This document shows, piece by piece, positions 46,528 through 56,499 of a stretch of DNA of 64,000 bases. Numbering within the stretch: position 1 is the stretch's first letter; the number at the start of each line of letters is the position of its first letter. The translations under genes and the position numbers were made by a program. The notes beneath the pieces were generated by a model. That model searched no databases and was not told the origin of the DNA. It saw only the letters and a list, made by a program, of their open reading frames with translations. The DNA comes from Rhizobiales bacterium Y(2018). GTDB taxonomy: Bacteria; Pseudomonadota; Alphaproteobacteria; Rhizobiales; Aestuariivirgaceae. The stretch spans positions 186,001 through 250,000 of the forward strand of contig SCPD01000001.1 of the NCBI GenBank assembly GCA_005502925.1, in the 5' to 3' direction.

Positions 46528-47042
46528 GCCTCTTCGCACCCGCTCTCCTCTCACGCGCCGAAAAACTGCTCGCCGCCTTGCGCCGGCGCCAGATCAAGCT
46601 CGTCACCGCGGAAAGCTGCACCGGCGGCCTGATTGCCGGCCTCCTCACTGAAATCGCCGGCTCGTCCGATGTCGTCGAGCGCGGCTTTGTCGTTTATTCC
46701 AATGAAGCCAAGATGAGCCTGCTCGGCGTGCCTGCCAATGTCATCGCGCTCCACGGCGCCGTCAGCGAGGCCTCAGCCCGCGCCATGGCGGAAGGCGCGC
46801 TCCAGAACTCGCTCGCCGATATCGCCGTCTCGGTCACCGGCATCGCCGGCCCCGGCGGCGGCTCGGCCGAAAAACCGGTCGGCCTCGTGCATTTCGGCTG
46901 CGCCTCCCGCCATGGTGAGACCACGCATCGCCGTTTCGTCTTCGCGAAAGCGGACCGCAGTGAGGTGCGCCTGCGCTCGGTCGTAGCGGCGCTCGATCTT
47001 ATCGAGGCGCAGCTCGACAGCGCTGCCACACGGCTGGCGTGA
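46524..47042 (+). CDS. pncC: CinA C-terminal-type nicotinamide-nucleotide amidase
   Basis: The 172-residue protein starts at ATG 46524 inside the ispDF stop; an upstream in-frame start at 46110 lies in ispDF and was rejected. VTAESCTGGLIAGLLTEIAGSSDVVERGFVVYSNEAK and SVTGIAGPGGGSAEKPVGLVHF are the CinA-C signatures. It deamidates nicotinamide mononucleotide to nicotinate mononucleotide in NAD recycling. The N-terminal CinA domain is absent, as in E. coli PncC. Confidence 0.92.
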   Translation: MSLFAPALLSRAEKLLAALRRRQIKLVTAESCTGGLIAGLLTEIAGSSDVVERGFVVYSNEAKMSLLGVPANVIALHGAVSEASARAMAEGALQNSLADIAVSVTGIAGPGGGSAEKPVGLVHFGCASRHGETTHRRFVFAKADRSEVRLRSVVAALDLIEAQLDSAATRLA

Positions 47043-47043
47043 C

Positions 47044-47302
47044 ATGAACCATCGGACGACAATCCGTCTCTGGGTTGCCTTCGTCACCTCGATCCTACTC
47101 ACCGGCTGCTACGCTCTCCGCACTGGTGCCGAACGAAGTTGCTCGCTTGCCCGACCTCTATGCGAGCGATGACGTAATCAATAGCGGAACCTATCGACGT
47201 ATCGGCGCTTCCTATGAGCTTGGGTTCGGATATGTCGAGGGCGGGATGAACAAATGTCGCTACCAGCCGGAATCCGGTTGGGATTGCCACGGCTATCTTT
47301 GA
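47044..47302 (+). pseudogene. Frameshifted small lipoprotein gene
   Basis: From ATG 47044 the frame gives MNHRTTIRLWVAFVTSILLT then GCYALR, a lipoprotein signal with lipobox LLTGC, but it stops after about 43 codons. In the next frame (+1), from about 47105 to the stop at 47302, there is a coherent tail. It contains ALVPNEVARLPDLYASDDVI and GYVEGGMNKCRYQPESGWDC. Joining the two by a one-base change near 47105-47125 makes a lipoprotein of about 85 residues. Either the gene is broken or the base call is wrong. Family not recognised. Confidence 0.5.
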
Positions 47303-47374
47303 GGCGACCGGACAGTTACGCCGGCTTGAGTTGCGAGTAAAAAACTGGTCGAGCCTCGGTGGCGCGCCGTCCTC

Positions 47375-47779
47375 TCAGGCAGCCCCCCATGGATCAATTA
47401 TCGTAGCGCCGGTATCGGAAAAGTCCGAGACGTTACTCGTGACGACGATCAGATCGTGGACGATCGCTGTCGCCGCGATCAGCCCATCGATATCGCCGCG
47501 CGGACGTATCGCCGCGATGCGCCCCCATTCGACAGCGATCTCGCCGGTAATTGGCAGGATCCGATCGCCATGGTCATGGCGTATCTTCTGCAGCCATTCG
47601 GCAAGATGGCCCGCCGCGCGCGGGCCCGCCTTCTGCTTCAACGCGATGCCGCGCATGATCTCAGCAAGCTTGAGGACGCTGAGATGCACTCTGAGCGGGT
47701 CAACGGAACGCAACCATGACACAGCCTGCGGCGTCCCACGCCGGGCTTCTGAAACGAAATTGGTGTCGAGCAGGTACAT
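47375..47779 (-). CDS. PIN-domain toxin ribonuclease (VapC-like), pair A
   Basis: The 134-residue protein begins MYLLDTNFVSEARR (first catalytic Asp). SVLKLAEIMRGI carries the conserved Glu, IDGLIAATAIVHDLIVVTSNVSDF the later acidic residues, and the end is INPW-like (IIDPWGAA). VapC-type PIN toxins are RNases that cleave tRNA or rRNA. Its start overlaps the stop of its antitoxin gene by one base. Confidence 0.92.
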   Translation of the reverse strand: MYLLDTNFVSEARRGTPQAVSWLRSVDPLRVHLSVLKLAEIMRGIALKQKAGPRAAGHLAEWLQKIRHDHGDRILPITGEIAVEWGRIAAIRPRGDIDGLIAATAIVHDLIVVTSNVSDFSDTGATIIDPWGAA

Positions 47780-48033
47780 CAGAACGATGCGTCCCTGCTG
47801 GGGAGCTTCGCGCGATCCGTGACGGCTTCGACGAGTTCATCATCCCAGCAAGGGCCGGCGAGCAGATCATCGACCAAGGTCGGCCGATTGGACCGCATCT
47901 CATCATAATCGCGTGCCGAAATCACGACGACAGCCGGCTCGCCGCGCAACGTCACGACCTGCGGTCCTTCCTGCTGCGCCTTCTGCACCACCTTTGAGAA
48001 CTGGTTCTTGGCATCCTGCAACTGCCACGCCAC
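47779..48033 (-). CDS. Phd/YefM-type antitoxin, pair A
   Basis: The 84-residue protein is read from GTG 48033 with GGAGG upstream. MAWQLQDAKNQFSKVVQKAQQEGP and VVTLRGEPAVVVISARDYDEM are the Phd/YefM fold. The C-terminal tail is the expected toxin-neutralising part. It presumably neutralises the adjacent PIN toxin and represses the shared divergent promoter region. Confidence 0.92.
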   Translation of the reverse strand: MAWQLQDAKNQFSKVVQKAQQEGPQVVTLRGEPAVVVISARDYDEMRSNRPTLVDDLLAGPCWDDELVEAVTDRAKLPSRDASF

Positions 48034-48057
48034 GACCTGCCTCCGTGTTTTTGATCC

Positions 48058-48074
48058 AGCTAGCCTGTCTAGCT
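48058..48074. promoter_or_regulatory. Palindromic operator candidate between two toxin-antitoxin pairs
   Basis: AGCTAG (48058-48063), five bases, CTAGCT (48069-48074) form a perfect 6-bp-arm palindrome 25 bp upstream of the pair A antitoxin start. It is a plausible autoregulatory site for a Phd/YefM antitoxin dimer. Confidence 0.5.
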
Positions 48075-48103
48075 ATGAAATTGAACAGAGCGATGATGTC
48101 AAC

Positions 48104-48132
48104 TGGACTTGCTCTGCCAAAATGACTATAAT
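48104..48132 (+). promoter_or_regulatory. Probable promoter of toxin-antitoxin pair B
   Basis: TGGACT (48104-48109), 17-bp spacer, perfect TATAAT (48127-48132), 30 bp before the pair B antitoxin start codon. Confidence 0.6.
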
Positions 48133-48161
48133 GACCATCTTCAGTCGAGGTACGGGTCGCC

Positions 48162-48437
48162 ATGGATACAAAGATACCCCCCAAGGACTCTTGGACTGTG
48201 GCGCAAGCCAAAGCGAAGCTCAGTGAAGTGATCGAGAAGGCCAGGCATCAAGGGCCTCAAGCCATCACCAAGAACGGCAAGAATGCTGTGGTCGTCGTCG
48301 ACGCCCTCCTGTGGGAGCGCACCCAGAAGCAACATCGAGAAGGTAATATCGCCGATTTCCTGCTGAACTCACCTTTGCGCGGATCGGGACTGAAAGTCAC
48401 ACGCCTCAAAGGTGGATTGCGCGAAATCGACCTGTGA
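48162..48437 (+). CDS. Phd/YefM-type antitoxin, pair B
   Basis: The 91-residue protein reads DSWTVAQAKAKLSEVIEKARHQGPQAITKNGKNAVVVVD in its DNA-binding half, followed by a C-terminal tail SPLRGSGLKVTRLKGGLREIDL. It is related in fold but not closely in sequence to the pair A antitoxin. Its stop overlaps the GTG start of the toxin gene. Confidence 0.92.
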   Translation: MDTKIPPKDSWTVAQAKAKLSEVIEKARHQGPQAITKNGKNAVVVVDALLWERTQKQHREGNIADFLLNSPLRGSGLKVTRLKGGLREIDL

Positions 48438-48853
48438 ACTTCCTGCTCGACACCCATGTCATCTCTGAAGGTGCCAAACCTCGCCCGAATCGCGGGGTCA
48501 TGGACTGGTTGGCGACAACAAGTGAGGATCGACTGTTTCTCAGCGTGGTGTCACTGGCGGAACTGCGCCACGGCATTGAGCGCATGGACAAAGGCAAACG
48601 TCGCGTCGCGTTGGATCTCTGGCTGACTGCAGATCTCCTACTGCGCTTTGGTGACCGTCTTCTGACTATCGACACGGCAACCGCTGACCTATGGGGGCGA
48701 ACCATCGCGCGCGCTCAGGCGGCCGGCAGACCAATAGGCGCCATGGACGCGTTTCTTGCCGCGACGGCGGAACAGCATCAACTGGTTCTCGTTACGCGCA
48801 ATATGTCGGATTTCGAGGTTATCGGTACTCAGCTATTCAATCCTTGGGCTTAG
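48434..48853 (+). CDS. PIN-domain toxin ribonuclease (VapC/FitB-like), pair B
   Basis: The 139-residue protein starts with GTG 48434, overlapping the antitoxin stop. MNFLLDTHVISEGAKPRPNRGV holds the first catalytic Asp, SVVSLAELRHGIERM the Glu, and GAMDAFLAATAEQHQLVLVTRNMSDFEVIG the remaining acidic residues. It ends FNPWA. The SE--KP-P---V-W pattern is the FitB branch of PIN toxins. It differs from pair A, so this is not a recent tandem duplication. Confidence 0.93.
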   Translation: MNFLLDTHVISEGAKPRPNRGVMDWLATTSEDRLFLSVVSLAELRHGIERMDKGKRRVALDLWLTADLLLRFGDRLLTIDTATADLWGRTIARAQAAGRPIGAMDAFLAATAEQHQLVLVTRNMSDFEVIGTQLFNPWA

Positions 48854-48962
48854 GCGGCTCTCGGCCAGGGAGAAAGCATAGGCGCCTTCCTGAAGGGCAT
48901 TGATCCCTTGCACAGTTCGAGATCATCATGATCGGGACGAAACTGTGCGCGGAGCGGTGCGA

Positions 48963-49373
48963 ATGGCATTCGCGATCAAGGCGGGAATCTTTGACCTGAG
49001 GGCAAAGGCCTACGATTTTCCACGGCAGAAGACGATGTATGGCGGCAAGCAGATCGCCGAAGGCGACACCGTGTTCCTGTTCGCGAGCGAGACTGAAGGC
49101 GGCAATGGCTTGTTGGCGCGGGGAGTCGTCACCTCCGCCGAAGCCGCCCGCCGGAAAGCCGGCATCGAACGACAGACGCCGCGGGTGAGCATCACGGTCA
49201 AGTGTACCGCGCTCGCCAAACGGCCTTTGGGCCGGCGCGAACTCAAATCTTTCAGTGAGTGGAAGGACGGGCGGCCCGAGACCGAGCTCAATTTCAAATT
49301 CTATCGCCAGGCCACCAACAAGATCGTCGGCATCTCGGACGAAACCGCGGCGTTTCTGCAAGGCTACTTCTAG
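48963..49373 (+). CDS. Hypothetical protein, possible EVE/PUA-like fold
   Basis: The 136-residue protein starts at ATG 48963 behind GGAG; an in-frame TTG at 48900 was rejected. It begins MAFAIKAGIFDLRAKAYDFP and has GDTVFLFASETEGGNGLLARGVVTSAE, which reads like the beta-barrel of EVE/PUA-type modified-nucleotide readers. FKFYRQATNKIVGISDETAAFL near the end recalls the C-terminal helix of that fold. The assignment is by pattern only. It sits just beyond the pair B toxin gene, where EVE-like and defence genes are often found. Confidence 0.6.
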   Translation: MAFAIKAGIFDLRAKAYDFPRQKTMYGGKQIAEGDTVFLFASETEGGNGLLARGVVTSAEAARRKAGIERQTPRVSITVKCTALAKRPLGRRELKSFSEWKDGRPETELNFKFYRQATNKIVGISDETAAFLQGYF

Positions 49374-49380
49374 TTGAGGA

Positions 49381-49474
49381 ATTCCGCTGTTATGGCCGTT
49401 TTTCGGAAATTCCCTGCTGATCCCTGCAGTTCCTCTGTTATTCCGCTGTAAATTCCGCTGCAGAAATTCCGCTG
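49381..49474. repeat. Cluster of ATTCCGCTG repeats
   Basis: ATTCCGCTG occurs at 49381-49389, 49440-49448, 49452-49460 and 49466-49474, with degenerate variants between them (TTCCCTGCTG, CCCTGCAG, TTCCTCTG). They fill the whole gap between the hypothetical gene and the coq10-like gene. Similar irregular ATTCCGCTG/ATTCCCTGC runs mark insertion junctions in rhizobial genomes, but no recombinase gene is adjacent. Confidence 0.7.
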
Positions 49475-49490
49475 CTCCCCTGCTTTGGGG

Positions 49491-49952
49491 TCAGGCGGCA
49501 CCATGCAGTTCACGGGCACGCGCCTCGAAGGCGTTGTTGATCTTGCGCACCATGTAATCGAACATGCCCGACATGAAGAATTGCAGTGAGCGGCTTTTGG
49601 CCTTGTAGTCGACCTGGAACTCCACCGTCGAGCCACCCGACTTGCGGTCGCTGAAGCGCCATTCGGCGACGACATGCTCGAAGAGCCCGCCCTCCGAACG
49701 CGACGAGACCTTGAGAGCACCGCGGTCGGCGACGACGTCGCTGAGAAAGGTCTCGTCGATATGAAGCTTCTTGTAGCGCACCCGCAATTCGCCCTTGAAG
49801 CGCTCGACGCTATCCGAGACCTTGGTCCGGTCGTAGGTGCGCGAGCTCTCCACCAGCGGCAGGAAGTCCTTGTAGCTGTCGACGTCGGCGGCGACGGCGA
49901 ACAGTTCCGCGGCCTTGTAGGGCATCTCGCGGGTGACGTTGAATTTGGGCAT
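49491..49952 (-). CDS. START-like ubiquinone-binding protein (Coq10/RatA family)
   Basis: The 153-residue protein has the polyketide-cyclase/START pattern MPYKAAELFAVAADVDSYKDFLPLVESSR at the start. VDYKAKSRSLQFFMSGMFDYMVRKINNAFEARA at the end is the Coq10/RatA signature. In alphaproteobacteria this gene normally follows lipA, as here (2-bp gap). The mitochondrial homologue Coq10 assists ubiquinone delivery; bacterial RatA is described as blocking ribosome subunit joining. A respiratory role is the better guess in this context. Confidence 0.88.
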   Translation of the reverse strand: MPKFNVTREMPYKAAELFAVAADVDSYKDFLPLVESSRTYDRTKVSDSVERFKGELRVRYKKLHIDETFLSDVVADRGALKVSSRSEGGLFEHVVAEWRFSDRKSGGSTVEFQVDYKAKSRSLQFFMSGMFDYMVRKINNAFEARARELHGAA

Positions 49953-49954
49953 CT

Positions 49955-50911
49955 CTAGGCGGGCTTGTGCTTCGCTGCCCGCGCCGCCCTGAGTCTCGCG
50001 AAATCATCGCCGGCGTGATGCGAGGAACGCGTCAGCGGGGACGACGACACCATCAGGAAGCCTTTCGAATAGGCGATGGTCTCGTAGGACTTGAACTCGT
50101 CCGGCGTCACGAAGCGGTCGATCGCGGCATGCTTGCGCGAGGGCTGCAGATACTGGCCGATGGTGATGAAGTCGATATCGGCCGAACGCATGTCGTCCAT
50201 GACCTGCAGCACCTGCTCGCGCGTCTCGCCCAGGCCCACCATGATACCCGACTTGGTGAACATCCGCGGGTCGAGCTCCTTCACGCGCTGCAGCAGCCGC
50301 AGCGAATGGAAGTAGCGGGCACCTGGACGGATGCGCAGATAAAGCGCCGGCACCGTCTCGAGATTGTGGTTGAACACGTCGGGGCGCGCCTCGACGACCT
50401 TTTCGAGGGCGCCGCTCTTGCGCAGGAAGTCGGGCGTGAGGACCTCGATCGTCGTATTGGGCGATTGCGCCCGCACCGAACGGATCACTTGCGCAAAATG
50501 CTCGGCCCCGCCGTCGGCGAGGTCGTCGCGATCGACCGAGGTGATGACCGCGTGCGAGAGCTCCATGCGGGCAATCGCATCGGCCACCTTGGCCGGCTCT
50601 TCGCCGTCGAGCGCGTCCGGCAGGCCGGTCTTCACATTGCAGAAGGCGCAGGCCCTCGTGCAGGTGTCGCCCATGATCATGAAGGTGGCGTGCTTCTTCG
50701 ACCAGCACTCACCGATATTGGGGCAGCCCGCCTCCTCACACACGGTGACGAGGCGGTTTTCCCTGACGATCGCCTTGGTCTCATTGTAGACCGGCGAGCC
50801 CGGGGCCCTCACCCTGATCCAGTCCGGCTTGCGCAGGATGGGGGTGTCGGGCCGATGCGCCTTCTCAGGGTGGCGCGGCCGGGCTTTCAGCGTATCGAGA
50901 ACAGTAACCAA
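49955..50911 (-). CDS. lipA: Lipoyl synthase
   Basis: The 318-residue radical-SAM enzyme is read from TTG 50911, which matches the usual MVTVLDT start of rhizobial LipA. The auxiliary cluster cysteines are in [12 protein letters not shown], the radical-SAM cluster in [10 protein letters not shown] and the C-terminal serine ligand in [12 protein letters not shown]. It inserts two sulfurs into octanoyl groups on the E2 and H proteins. Coupled to the coq10-like gene downstream. Confidence 0.95.
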   Translation of the reverse strand: MVTVLDTLKARPRHPEKAHRPDTPILRKPDWIRVRAPGSPVYNETKAIVRENRLVTVCEEAGCPNIGECWSKKHATFMIMGDTCTRACAFCNVKTGLPDALDGEEPAKVADAIARMELSHAVITSVDRDDLADGGAEHFAQVIRSVRAQSPNTTIEVLTPDFLRKSGALEKVVEARPDVFNHNLETVPALYLRIRPGARYFHSLRLLQRVKELDPRMFTKSGIMVGLGETREQVLQVMDDMRSADIDFITIGQYLQPSRKHAAIDRFVTPDEFKSYETIAYSKGFLMVSSSPLTRSSHHAGDDFARLRAARAAKHKPA

Positions 50912-50917
50912 TTTTCG

Positions 50918-51214
50918 TCAGGCGCTCCGTCCACGGAACATCTTCACCACCACGAGCAGGATCACGGCGCCGATGACGGCGACCAGGAGATTGCCCCAGA
51001 ACCAGCCGCTGAAGATCTCGCCCAGTCTCAGGCCCAGCGCATTGGCGAGAAAGCCGCCGATATAGGCGCCGATGATGCCGACCACGATGTTCATGATCAG
51101 GCCCATGTCGCTCTTGGTGAGCTTCTCGGCGATCCAGCCGGCAATGCCGCCGATCAGCAGCGTGCCGATCCAGCCCACGCCGCCACCCAGATCCAAGAGA
51201 GTATTCGGTTCCAT
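50918..51214 (-). CDS. GlsB/YeaQ/YmgE family membrane protein
   Basis: The 98-residue protein has three hydrophobic segments with glycine-rich patterns (GTLLIGGIAGWIAEKL, IVVGIIGAYIGGFLA, LLVAVIGAVILLVVVKMF). This is the transglycosylase-associated family of small stress-linked inner-membrane proteins. Function unproven. A second family member follows 26 bp away (51241-51492) upstream on the same strand. Confidence 0.88.
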   Translation of the reverse strand: MEPNTLLDLGGGVGWIGTLLIGGIAGWIAEKLTKSDMGLIMNIVVGIIGAYIGGFLANALGLRLGEIFSGWFWGNLLVAVIGAVILLVVVKMFRGRSA

Positions 51215-51240
51215 AGTCGATTGCCTCCTGTTGTGAATTC

Positions 51241-51492
51241 TCAGCCGGCGATGAAGCGTGCCAGCAAAACGACAATAATGGCGCCGATAGTGGCCGTCAC
51301 GATATCGCGCGCGATCTCATTGCCAATGCCCAGATTGATGCCGGCCTTGCTCAAGATGAAGCTGCCGACGAATGAGCCGATGACACCGCTGATGAGGTAG
51401 CGGATGAGCCCCGAGCCGCCGACAATGAAACTGGCCAACCACCCGGCGACCAGACCGATCACCAAGGCAATGACGATGTTTCGTGTGTCCAT
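51241..51492 (-). CDS. GlsB/YeaQ/YmgE family membrane protein, second copy
   Basis: The 83-residue protein has three hydrophobic helices: IALVIGLVAGWLASFIVGG, LISGVIGSFVGSFIL and IVTATIGAIIVVLLARFI. It belongs to the same family as the neighbour but is not a close duplicate. Probably transcribed with it and possibly with lipA. Function unknown. Confidence 0.85.
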   Translation of the reverse strand: MDTRNIVIALVIGLVAGWLASFIVGGSGLIRYLISGVIGSFVGSFILSKAGINLGIGNEIARDIVTATIGAIIVVLLARFIAG

Positions 51493-51585
51493 GATTAAAT
51501 CCCCAATACAACCTGGGCTTTCCCATCATATGGCCCAGGGCCAGTCTAGCATCAAGACCATTTGCGGCAAGCCGCGCCCTAGTCT

Positions 51586-52935
51586 ATGGACCCCACCAAC
51601 ATGACAATTGCCGCACGACATATCCCCAAAGTGGGCCTGGTCAGCCTCGGCTGCCCCAAGGCCCTGGTCGATTCCGAGCGTATCCTGACCCAGCTTAGGG
51701 CCGAGGGCTACGTCATTTCGCCGGGCTACGACGCCGCCGACGTGGTGATCGTTAATACCTGTGGATTCCTCGATTCCGCCAAGGCCGAATCGCTGGCGGC
51801 CATCGGCGAGGCGGTGAGCGAGAACGGCCGCGTCATCGTCACCGGCTGCATGGGGGTCGAGGCTGACCGGATCCGCGCCGCCCATCCGGCCGTCCTGGCG
51901 GTTACCGGGCCGCATCAGTATGAGGCGGTCGTGTCCGCCGTGCATGACGCTGTGCCCCCGGCGCATGACGCCAAATTCGACCTCATCCCGCCCCAGGGCC
52001 TGAGGCTCACGCCACGTCACTATGCCTATGTGAAAATCTCGGAAGGTTGCAACAACCGGTGCTCCTTCTGCATCATCCCGTCGCTGCGCGGCGACCTCGC
52101 CAGCCGCCCGGCCGCCTCGGTCCTCTATGAGACCGAGCGCCTGGTCAAAGCCGGGGTCAAGGAGCTCTTGGTCATCTCGCAGGACACCAGCGCCTATGGC
52201 CTCGACCTCAAATACGCGACAAGCAAATATCGCGGCCGCGAGGTGCGGGCGAAATTCGCCGACCTCGTCAAGGAGTTCGGCCAGTTCGACGCCTGGGTCA
52301 GGCTCCATTACGTCTATCCCTATCCGCATGTCGACGAGATCATCCCACTGATGGCGGAAGGCAAGATCCTTCCCTATCTCGACATCCCCTTCCAGCACGC
52401 CGCCCCCAAGGTGCTGAAGGCGATGCGCCGCCCGGCCAATCAGGAGAAGGTGCTTGACCGCCTCGAGTCCTGGCGCAAGATCGCGCCGGACCTCGCCATC
52501 CGCTCGAGCTTCATCGTCGGCTTCCCGGGCGAGACGGAAGAGGACTTCAGCTACCTGCTCGAATGGATGAAGGAAGCCCGCCTCGAGCGCGTCGGCTGCT
52601 TCAAATACGAATCGGTCGCCGGCGCCAAGGCCAATGACCTCGCCGCTCCGGTGCCGGAGGAAGTGAAGGAAGAACGCTGGCACCGCCTCATGCAGGCGCA
52701 GCAGGAAATCAGCGCCGACATCTTCGCCAAGAAAGTCGGCCGCGAGATCGACGTCCTCATCGACGAGATCGACGAGGAAAACGAGGAAGCAGTCGGGCGT
52801 TCGCCCTGGGACGCGCCGGAGATCGACGGCAATGTGTTCCTGCCCGGCGAAACGGGCCTCAAGCCCGGCGACATGGTCCGCACGCGGATCGTCGAGGCCG
52901 AGGAATATGACCTGATCGGCGAGAAGATCGACTAA
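51586..52935 (+). CDS. rimO: Ribosomal protein S12 methylthiotransferase RimO
   Basis: The 449-residue protein has the MTTase N-terminal domain ([31 protein letters not shown] cysteines), the radical-SAM core ([18 protein letters not shown]) and a C-terminal TRAM domain. The SLGCPKNxVDSE motif (here with Ala) and RG after the cluster distinguish RimO from MiaB. It methylthiolates an aspartate of S12. ATG 51586 is used; ATG 51601 is a possible alternative. Confidence 0.95.
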   Translation: MDPTNMTIAARHIPKVGLVSLGCPKALVDSERILTQLRAEGYVISPGYDAADVVIVNTCGFLDSAKAESLAAIGEAVSENGRVIVTGCMGVEADRIRAAHPAVLAVTGPHQYEAVVSAVHDAVPPAHDAKFDLIPPQGLRLTPRHYAYVKISEGCNNRCSFCIIPSLRGDLASRPAASVLYETERLVKAGVKELLVISQDTSAYGLDLKYATSKYRGREVRAKFADLVKEFGQFDAWVRLHYVYPYPHVDEIIPLMAEGKILPYLDIPFQHAAPKVLKAMRRPANQEKVLDRLESWRKIAPDLAIRSSFIVGFPGETEEDFSYLLEWMKEARLERVGCFKYESVAGAKANDLAAPVPEEVKEERWHRLMQAQQEISADIFAKKVGREIDVLIDEIDEENEEAVGRSPWDAPEIDGNVFLPGETGLKPGDMVRTRIVEAEEYDLIGEKID

Positions 52936-52937
52936 GA

Positions 52938-53594
52938 ATGCGCGGCGCGCTCCGCTTCGGCGTCCGCCTTCTCGCCGCGCTTCTTCTCCTCATCGTCCTT
53001 TATCTCATCGCCGCGCTCGGTTCCGCGCTGTTGCCAGTATCCGGCCGGCCGCAGCAGGCCGACGGCGAGCCCGTCGTTTATGTCTGCACGTCGCTCGCCC
53101 ATGCCGACATCGTGCTGCCGAGCCGCGATCCGCTGATCGACTGGAGCGCCCTCTTCCCGACCGTCGCCCGTCCCGACCTTCCGGCCGAGGCCTATCTCGC
53201 TTTCGGCTGGGGCGATCTGCGCTTCTTCCGCGAGACGCCGAGTTGGGCCGATGTCCGGCCCGCCATCGCATTCAGTGCGCTCGCCGGGCTCAATGACACG
53301 GCGCTCCGCGTAATCGCCGTCAATCCGCCGACCAACGATCCCGAATGCGTGAAGCTCAACGTCGACCGCGCCGGCCGGCAGGCCTTGATCGACCATGTCC
53401 GCGCCACTCTCGCCGACAAGACACCGGCGGCGCAGGACCGTCTCGAAGCGTATTACATCGCCAAAGGTCGCTACAGCCCGCTCCGGACCTGCAATCAGTG
53501 GGTGGCGGAAGCCCTCGCCGCGGCCGGCCTGCCCTATGCCCGCTTCGCGCCGTTCAGCTTCAGCATCAATTGGCCGTTAGAGCGACACCGTTAG
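52938..53594 (+). CDS. DUF2459 / TIGR02117 family protein
   Basis: The 218-residue protein has an N-terminal membrane helix (LLAALLLLIVLYLIAALGSAL) and a soluble part with VYVCTSLAHADIVLPSRDPLIDW, LAFGWGDLRFFRETPSWADVRP and GRYSPLRTCNQWVAEAL. These are the conserved segments of TIGR02117 (often noted near urease genes in some species). The Cys-Asn near the C-terminus and the earlier His may form a hydrolase-like site, which is speculation. Two bases separate it from rimO. Its 3' end is partly repeated about 350 bp downstream. Confidence 0.88.
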   Translation: MRGALRFGVRLLAALLLLIVLYLIAALGSALLPVSGRPQQADGEPVVYVCTSLAHADIVLPSRDPLIDWSALFPTVARPDLPAEAYLAFGWGDLRFFRETPSWADVRPAIAFSALAGLNDTALRVIAVNPPTNDPECVKLNVDRAGRQALIDHVRATLADKTPAAQDRLEAYYIAKGRYSPLRTCNQWVAEALAAAGLPYARFAPFSFSINWPLERHR

Positions 53595-53911
53595 GTCCAA
53601 CGTACCTATCGGTGGTGAAGGTATTTCGCCTTCAACATTCAACGCAACGTGGCTTCTGTTGCAAAAATGATCTATACGATAAAAGAACAATACTCATGGA
53701 AGGCAAATGAGCGAAAATTCACGACTCAGTGAAAAGAGTCTGCCGCCTGTTGAGCGCATCACCGAAGGGTATGTTTCCAAAGGTGGCCAAAACACCCACC
53801 CGACTAGGATCACTGTTAGACCCCCGGCCCCCGGTCCCTATGCCGTCGCGGCTAAGCCCACAGCAGTCGAGCCGTCAAAGGACTCGAAATAGGCTCCGCT
53901 TGGCTTCAGCA
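53595..53911. other. Accessory insert between DUF2459 gene and dgdA
   Basis: The 317 bp between two convergent genes begin and end with related sequence: TTCAGCATCAATTGGCCGTT at 53557-53576 and its variant TTCAGCATCAGCTGGTCGTT at 53905-53924. Both encode, in the same sense, SFSI/FSIS-W-LE peptide text of the DUF2459 C-terminus. The middle (53620-53700) is lower in GC than its surroundings and carries promoter-like AT tracts before a small open frame. Confidence 0.6.
53707..53892 (+). CDS. Small hypothetical protein
   Basis: The 61-codon frame has ATG at 53707 and GGAAGG just upstream. The product is hydrophilic and proline-rich (PPAPGPYAVAAKPTAVEPSKDSK tail), with no recognised domain, signal or membrane helix. 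A TATACGATAAA tract about 30 bp upstream could serve as a -10 region. It lies within an apparently inserted segment. It could be a real small gene or a chance frame. Confidence 0.3.
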   Translation: MSENSRLSEKSLPPVERITEGYVSKGGQNTHPTRITVRPPAPGPYAVAAKPTAVEPSKDSK

Positions 53912-56496
<2,585 letters not shown>

Positions 56497-56499
56497 ATC

